Of a stretch of DNA of 18,366 bases, positions 14,697 through 18,366 are shown in pieces. This stretch comes from JAUUZT01 sp964654015 (GTDB taxonomy: Bacteria; Chloroflexota; Dehalococcoidia; GIF9; AB-539-J10): positions 1-18,366 of the forward strand of contig CAZZHQ010000045.1 of the NCBI GenBank assembly GCA_964654015.1, given 5' to 3'. The notes under the pieces are model-generated. The model worked only from the letters and a program-made list of their open reading frames with translations, ran no database searches and was not told the DNA's origin. Both the position numbers and the translations under genes were made by a program. How positions within the stretch are numbered: position 1 is the stretch's first letter; each line of letters begins with the position of its first letter.

Positions 14697-16058
14697 GTGA
14701 AAGTATTCAATACCTTATCAGGGCAAAAAGAAGAATTTAAACCCCAGGGCGACGTGGTAACCATGTATGTCTGTGGGGTTACCGTATATGCGGACTGTCA
14801 TATCGGGCATGCTATGAGCTACGTGGTCTTCGATGTCATCAAGCGTTACCTGAGATTCCGTGGTTATAAAGTCAAGCACGTACAGAATTTCACAGATATC
14901 GATGACAAAATAATCGATCGCGCCAACCAACTGGGCATATCTATGTCGGAGTTGACCCCAAAATATATAGATAGCTATTTCGATGATATGGATGCTTTAA
15001 AAATTGAACATGCAGATGTTTATCCCAAAGCTACAGAGGAAGTGCCGAAAATCATCGAGATGGTACAGGGATTGATAGACAAGGGTTTTGCCTATGAATC
15101 CGTGGGTAGTGTGTATTACCGGGTACAGAAGTTTCCCAACTATGGAAAACTTAGCCACCGCAAGCTTTCAGATATGATCACTCGCGATTGCGCCTTTGGC
15201 GTGGAGAAGGAACATCCGCTGGATTTCGTCCTGTGGAAGGCATCTAAACCGGGTGAACCATCATGGGAGAGTCCCTGGGGACAGGGAAGGCCCGGCTGGC
15301 ATATTGAATGCAGCGCCATGGCTTTGCGCTATCTTGGTGATAGTATCGATATACATGGCGGTGGACAGGACCTGGTATTTCCGCACCATGAGAACGAGAT
15401 TACCCAGTCGGAGAGTTATACAGGAGTAACCCCGTTTGCTCACTACTGGTTGCACAATGGCTTGTTGCAGTTAGACAAACAGAAGATGAGCAAGTCTATC
15501 GGCAACCTGGTGACGGTGAAGGAGATGCTGCACCGTTTTAGCTCTGACGCGATACGATTATTTATCCTTGGCTCACATTATCGGAGTCCGTTATTGTTCA
15601 GCGACGAGTCCCTTGTAAATGCCGAGAAAGCGGCGGAGCGACTGCGTGTGGCATTGGAGCGAAAGGGGACAGATGATACAAACATGGCAAGTCTCGATGC
15701 CGCTTCCTTTGAGCAGTGTTTCATTGAGGTCATGGATGATGATTTCAACACCGCGCAGGCACTGGCGGTGCTTTTTGACATGGCAAGGGAGATAAACCGT
15801 GCTATTGAGGAGGGAATGCGGGTAGACGATGCACAGGGCGTTCTCTCGAAGCTGGCTGGATTGCTGGGTCTTACCCTGAAACGGGAGGCGAAGAAGGTCT
15901 CAGGCGCTGAGCCTTTTATTGACCTGCTGATATCGGTACGAAATGATCTTCGCCACGGTAAACAATGGCAAATGGCCGATAATATCAGGAACGGTCTGGC
16001 GGAGGCTGGGGTGATACTTGAAGATAACCCTGAAGGCACCAGCTGGAAATATAAATAG
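14697..16058 (+). CDS. cysS: Cysteinyl-tRNA synthetase
   Basis: A 453-aa class I aminoacyl-tRNA synthetase that charges tRNA-Cys in the cytosol. It has the HIGH signature at 35-38 (ADCHIGHAMSY) and KMSKS at 263-267 (DKQKMSKSIGN). The catalytic zinc site specific to this family is intact: Cys26, Cys205 (GWHIECSAM), His230 and Glu234 (FPHHENEIT), spaced as in the E. coli enzyme. The C-terminal part (LFILGSHYRSPLLFSDESLV onward) is the helical anticodon-binding region; the protein is normal length or slightly short. Translation begins at GTG (14697) with AGGAGG seven bases upstream. It appears monocistronic and is convergent with the MFS gene. No T-box leader is present. Confidence 0.97.
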   Translation: MKVFNTLSGQKEEFKPQGDVVTMYVCGVTVYADCHIGHAMSYVVFDVIKRYLRFRGYKVKHVQNFTDIDDKIIDRANQLGISMSELTPKYIDSYFDDMDALKIEHADVYPKATEEVPKIIEMVQGLIDKGFAYESVGSVYYRVQKFPNYGKLSHRKLSDMITRDCAFGVEKEHPLDFVLWKASKPGEPSWESPWGQGRPGWHIECSAMALRYLGDSIDIHGGGQDLVFPHHENEITQSESYTGVTPFAHYWLHNGLLQLDKQKMSKSIGNLVTVKEMLHRFSSDAIRLFILGSHYRSPLLFSDESLVNAEKAAERLRVALERKGTDDTNMASLDAASFEQCFIEVMDDDFNTAQALAVLFDMAREINRAIEEGMRVDDAQGVLSKLAGLLGLTLKREAKKVSGAEPFIDLLISVRNDLRHGKQWQMADNIRNGLAEAGVILEDNPEGTSWKYK

Positions 16059-16092
16059 CCAGTAAGTGCAGATTAGCCCTTCTTTTTACTGG
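16059..16092. terminator. Possible shared terminator of convergent cysS and MFS genes
   Basis: CCAGTAA (16059-16065) and TTACTGG (16086-16092) form a 7-bp stem with a 20-nt loop in the 27-bp gap, overlapping the MFS stop codon. TCTTTTT lies inside the loop. Weak evidence. Confidence 0.25.
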
Positions 16093-17327
16093 TATGCCTG
16101 CTCCGCTGGTTTCTTTTGAACAGGTTTGAGCAGCAGCACAAGCGAGAAGCCAACAGCTACAATGGCGATAAGTATGAGAAATCCTGTCTGGTAGTTTCCC
16201 GTGTTGTCAAATATCGTTCCGAGAACGAGAGGGCCTGTAGCACCGCCGACGGTTGAGCAGAATGTAACAATACCGAATAAAGAGCCAAGGGATTTTGTGC
16301 CGAACATCTCTGCCAGGAGCGGGGAAATCAGGGCAAAGAAGCCACCGTGACCGAAACCATATATAAAAGCGAAGAGGGCGAGTTGCCAGTATTCGCTTGA
16401 GAAATACAACCACGTAAGCATTAGCAGTGTCAATACGAAGCAGCCAAGAAACGCCTTCCGCAAACCAACTTTATCACCAATTGTAGCGGCACCGATTCTT
16501 CCCGCGATGCTTGTTCCACCGAGTAGGGAGATAAGAATTGCAGCCCTGGATGGGGAGATACCGGTGTCAATCGCATGCGGAATAAGGTGTACTATCAGGC
16601 TGTTTGCACAGAACCAGACAGTGAGCATTGTGACGCAGAGCATCCAGAACTGCTTTGTATGTAGTGCCTCCTTGAAGGAGTATCCTCCCTGTATTAGATC
16701 AGCTGACATGCCTTGCTCTACCCCATAGGGGGTTAACCCTTTGAGTGAGGGATCTCTTCGCAGGAACTGGCTTACTGGTACGACACAGACGACGAGTAAT
16801 ATGCTGATTATGAGATAGGTCATTCGCCATCCCTGTGTGGAGATAAGGAAACTACCCAGTATAGGTATAACCATAATTCCAAGACCTGTTCCGGCTTTTA
16901 CCAGTCCGCTGGCAAACCCTCTGCGTTTTACAAACCAGCGCGCCACGGTGGAGAGCGCAATGACGTCTGCGGACATTGGCCAGATGTTGACTAGCAGCCC
17001 ATAAAACAGGTAAAGCTGCCACAGCGAGCTCATCTGTGACATCAGGAAGTATCCTAACCCAGATATGATTCCAGCAATGGTAAGAATAATACGAGGTCCA
17101 ATTCTGTCACTGAGTCGACCAAGTATGATGGCGGCAAAACCGCCAATCAGGAATCCTATCGAATGGGCACCCGAAATAGCTGCCCTGGAGCATTGAAACT
17201 CTTCCTGCAGGGAGTTGAAGAATATTCCATAGCTGGCATGAAGCCCATGAATAAATGTAAGGATGAGTACAAACGAGGCAATGATATAGTACCCATAGAA
17301 TACATTGGAGAACCTGTTGTTATTCAA
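16086..17327 (-). CDS. MFS transporter, OFA / monocarboxylate-type
   Basis: A 413-aa carrier with 12 hydrophobic segments and the MFS loop motif GRLSDRIGPR between helices 2 and 3. Opening with FYGYYIIASFVLILTFIHGL and lines such as EEFQCSRAAISGAHSIGFLI resemble oxalate/formate antiporters and monocarboxylate transporters, so an organic acid is the likely substrate; the exact one is unknown. I start at TTG 17327 (MNNNRFSNVFYGYY) because AAGGAG lies five bases upstream; a TTG at 17342 in frame has no such site and includes the ribosome binding site as codons. The upstream region has operator-like palindromes, which suggests substrate-responsive control. Confidence 0.88.
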   Translation of the reverse strand: MNNNRFSNVFYGYYIIASFVLILTFIHGLHASYGIFFNSLQEEFQCSRAAISGAHSIGFLIGGFAAIILGRLSDRIGPRIILTIAGIISGLGYFLMSQMSSLWQLYLFYGLLVNIWPMSADVIALSTVARWFVKRRGFASGLVKAGTGLGIMVIPILGSFLISTQGWRMTYLIISILLVVCVVPVSQFLRRDPSLKGLTPYGVEQGMSADLIQGGYSFKEALHTKQFWMLCVTMLTVWFCANSLIVHLIPHAIDTGISPSRAAILISLLGGTSIAGRIGAATIGDKVGLRKAFLGCFVLTLLMLTWLYFSSEYWQLALFAFIYGFGHGGFFALISPLLAEMFGTKSLGSLFGIVTFCSTVGGATGPLVLGTIFDNTGNYQTGFLILIAIVAVGFSLVLLLKPVQKKPAEQAYQ

Positions 17328-17452
17328 AAAACTCCTTTTCAAAGCCTGGACTGCTTACGGATAGGTGGCATGCAGTATAGAGTAATATCCTTTAACAGTA
17401 AGGGAAGCATTGTTTGCGGCGATTTCAATATCAATAATCCTTGAGAACTTAA

Positions 17453-17470
17453 TTGGTTTCATGAAACCAA
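17453..17470. promoter_or_regulatory. 18-bp perfect palindrome, candidate operator
   Basis: TTGGTTTCATGAAACCAA is identical to its reverse complement. It lies about 125 bp upstream of the MFS start, in an otherwise non-coding tract, as expected for the site of a dimeric regulator. No regulator gene is present in the window. Confidence 0.45.
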
Positions 17471-17576
17471 GCTTTACAGTACTAATGGCAATGGAAATTA
17501 TAGGCCTGTTGTTAAAAGGGGTCAAGAACCTGTCTCTTCCAATACAAGATGAGCCTGGAGAGGGCTGGTAAGGAAA

Positions 17577-17604
17577 AATTTGTGTGACAAATTGAACAAT
17601 TTGT
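17577..17604. promoter_or_regulatory. Overlapping AT-rich dyads
   Basis: AATTTGT (17577-17583), ACAAATT (17587-17593) and CAATTTGT (17597-17604) make two overlapping inverted repeats that share the middle half-site: AATTTGT-GTG-ACAAATT and ACAAATTG-AA-CAATTTGT. This could be a regulator array for the MFS gene or a hairpin downstream of the toxin gene. Confidence 0.35.
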
Positions 17605-17681
17605 AGATATAGGCATTTGCCACTTTGAAGTAAGCGTGGAGGTAGACTACTGGCATCTGGCTTGACCTTGTAGATTTTTAG

Positions 17682-18059
17682 CTATAAGCTAAGGGCATTC
17701 TTCAGTCTTATATCAAGTTCTTTCTGGATTACAGTGCTGACTTTGCCGAGTTGGCGAATAATTCTGCCCGTCTCGATGGTCAGAAGCTTCTTCATCTTGA
17801 ATACAGAGGTTTTCTTCAGCCCAGTTTTAGGGAAGTCAGCATAATCTGGTTGTATAAGATAATCAGTTATAGCTAGTTCTTTAGGAGAGATTACGGAAGA
17901 GATAAATGCAATGACAATATCAGTTTCTTGCGGGTCATTAGATATTATAACTGCAGGTCGTAGCTTTTTACTAGTTAAGTCGGTAAAGGGAAAAGGAACA
18001 AGAACGATATCACCCCGACTAAGTCGAGTCTTTAGCCTGGAATCAGATTTCCTCTCCAT
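17682..18059 (-). CDS. PemK/MazF-family toxin
   Basis: A 125-aa protein of the PemK/MazF family, sequence-specific endoribonucleases that cleave mRNA. The opening SRGDIVLVPFPFTDLTSKKLRPAVIIS is the family signature (RGDI..v.fpf..l...K.RPavv). AFISSV and TGLKKTSVFKMKKLLTIETG match the later core strands and LGKVS the end. It starts inside the antitoxin gene; I choose ATG 18059, giving a 17-nt overlap and translational coupling. A GTG at 18083 would be an alternative start, but neither has a good ribosome binding site of its own. Together with the upstream gene it forms a type II toxin-antitoxin pair. Confidence 0.85.
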   Translation of the reverse strand: MERKSDSRLKTRLSRGDIVLVPFPFTDLTSKKLRPAVIISNDPQETDIVIAFISSVISPKELAITDYLIQPDYADFPKTGLKKTSVFKMKKLLTIETGRIIRQLGKVSTVIQKELDIRLKNALSL

Positions 18060-18258
18060 TCTCCAGGGTGTAAATGTCCTCACCGGGATTGTGCAAGAAC
18101 TCGTAGCTTCCAGCTTGCTCCGCTACCTGAGCAATAATAGGAGAGGCTAAGTCGTCTTCCAGTATGATGATTTCCAATCTTTGGCGCTCAGGAATATCTA
18201 ACTTCTGCAAGGGCCTGAAAACCCCATTTTCATACACTGCCCGAATTGTTTGTGCCAT
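18043..18258 (-). CDS. DUF104 (AF2212-like) antitoxin
   Basis: A 71-aa protein starting MAQTIRAVYENGVFRPLQKL, then DIPERQRLEIIILED, the typical DUF104 beta-rich domain found in small antitoxins. The acidic C-terminus (PGEDIYTLENGEEI) is probably the toxin-binding segment. DUF104 proteins are best known next to VapC/PIN toxins; here the partner is PemK/MazF-like. The start is ATG 18258 with AGAGGT upstream. It is the first gene of the pair, directly behind a near-consensus promoter, so antitoxin is made first. Confidence 0.85.
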   Translation of the reverse strand: MAQTIRAVYENGVFRPLQKLDIPERQRLEIIILEDDLASPIIAQVAEQAGSYEFLHNPGEDIYTLENGEEI

Positions 18259-18277
18259 CGTTACTACCTCTAACGCA

Positions 18278-18307
18278 AAGATAGCAGAAACACTGATTAT
18301 GTGTCAA
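18278..18307 (-). promoter_or_regulatory. Sigma70 promoter of the toxin-antitoxin pair
   Basis: On the minus strand, perfect -35 TTGACA (18307-18302), an 18-nt spacer and -10 TATCTT (18283-18278) stand about 20 bases before the antitoxin ATG. AGAGGT between them serves as ribosome binding site. The bases beyond, to 18366, show no gene. Confidence 0.65.
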
Positions 18308-18366
18308 TGCTTTGTGCTGGCTGACCACATAGGTAACACTGGACTGTGGATTTTAGCAAGTTCATT

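Larger units (their letters stand above)
17328..17681. other. Intergenic region upstream of the MFS gene
   Basis: It contains the AAGGAG ribosome binding site of the MFS gene, a possible -10 TATACT near 17375, an 18-bp palindrome (17453-17470) and AT-rich dyads (17577-17604), listed separately. A TTAGCT/AGCTAA dyad overlaps the toxin stop codon near 17678. No gene is seen. Confidence 0.5.

Noticed and set aside
17163..17444. 93-aa plus-strand open frame covering the start of the MFS gene
   Set aside because: More than half is antisense to the transporter, and the rest has no ribosome binding site or known domain.

Overview
The window looks like a stretch of chromosome from an uncultured bacterium, plausibly Chloroflexota of the Dehalococcoidia type. 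This is an inference from gene content: bacterial GH3-family adenylating enzymes, an OFA/monocarboxylate-type MFS carrier, a lipoprotein serpin, a type II haloacid dehalogenase-like protein, and many 'CGTCATTGCGAGG' and 'TCATACCCGCGAAAGCGGGTATCC' repeats. No rRNA or strong phylogenetic marker is present, so the taxonomy is tentative. The left part (1-6.5 kb) is visibly more AT-rich than the CocE-serpin-cysS part (10.5-16 kb). I see no tRNA, rRNA, CRISPR array, transposase, integrase or phage gene.

Left half (1-9.5 kb, all genes on the minus strand). A membrane-bound GAF-GAF-GGDEF signalling protein runs off the left edge. Next is a compact three-gene operon, GH3 (6058->4310), a 106-aa ribbon-helix-helix-like protein (4331->4011) and a second GH3 (3975->2302), ending in a strong hairpin. 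Upstream of it lies a HAD + GNAT pair (7776->6490). This pair is bracketed by a 90-bp direct repeat: the 3' end of the neighbouring small membrane-protein gene recurs as a remnant on the far side of the pair. The intact membrane-protein gene is preceded by a secreted/anchored NEW3-domain protein. A 33-bp perfect inverted repeat, a short composite repeat and a 60-aa 4-oxalocrotonate tautomerase-like gene follow.

Right half (9.8-16 kb, plus strand). A GNAT acetyltransferase, a CocE/NonD-type serine hydrolase, a lipoprotein serpin and cysteinyl-tRNA synthetase (GTG start) are separated by intergenic tracts full of two families of short interspersed repeats. Some copies of the first family have inverted ends and look like MITEs. 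The serpin is followed by a convincing hairpin terminator.

Right end (16-18.4 kb, minus strand). An MFS carrier, convergent with cysS, has an upstream region with an 18-bp perfect palindrome and overlapping AT-rich dyads that look like operators. A DUF104 antitoxin / PemK-MazF toxin pair with overlapping genes and a near-consensus sigma70 promoter ends the window.

The best candidates for something undescribed are the GH3-RHH-GH3 operon (paralogues of identical ancestral length, one with a degenerate nucleotide-binding motif and a read-through tail) and the HAD-GNAT module flanked by duplicated gene ends.
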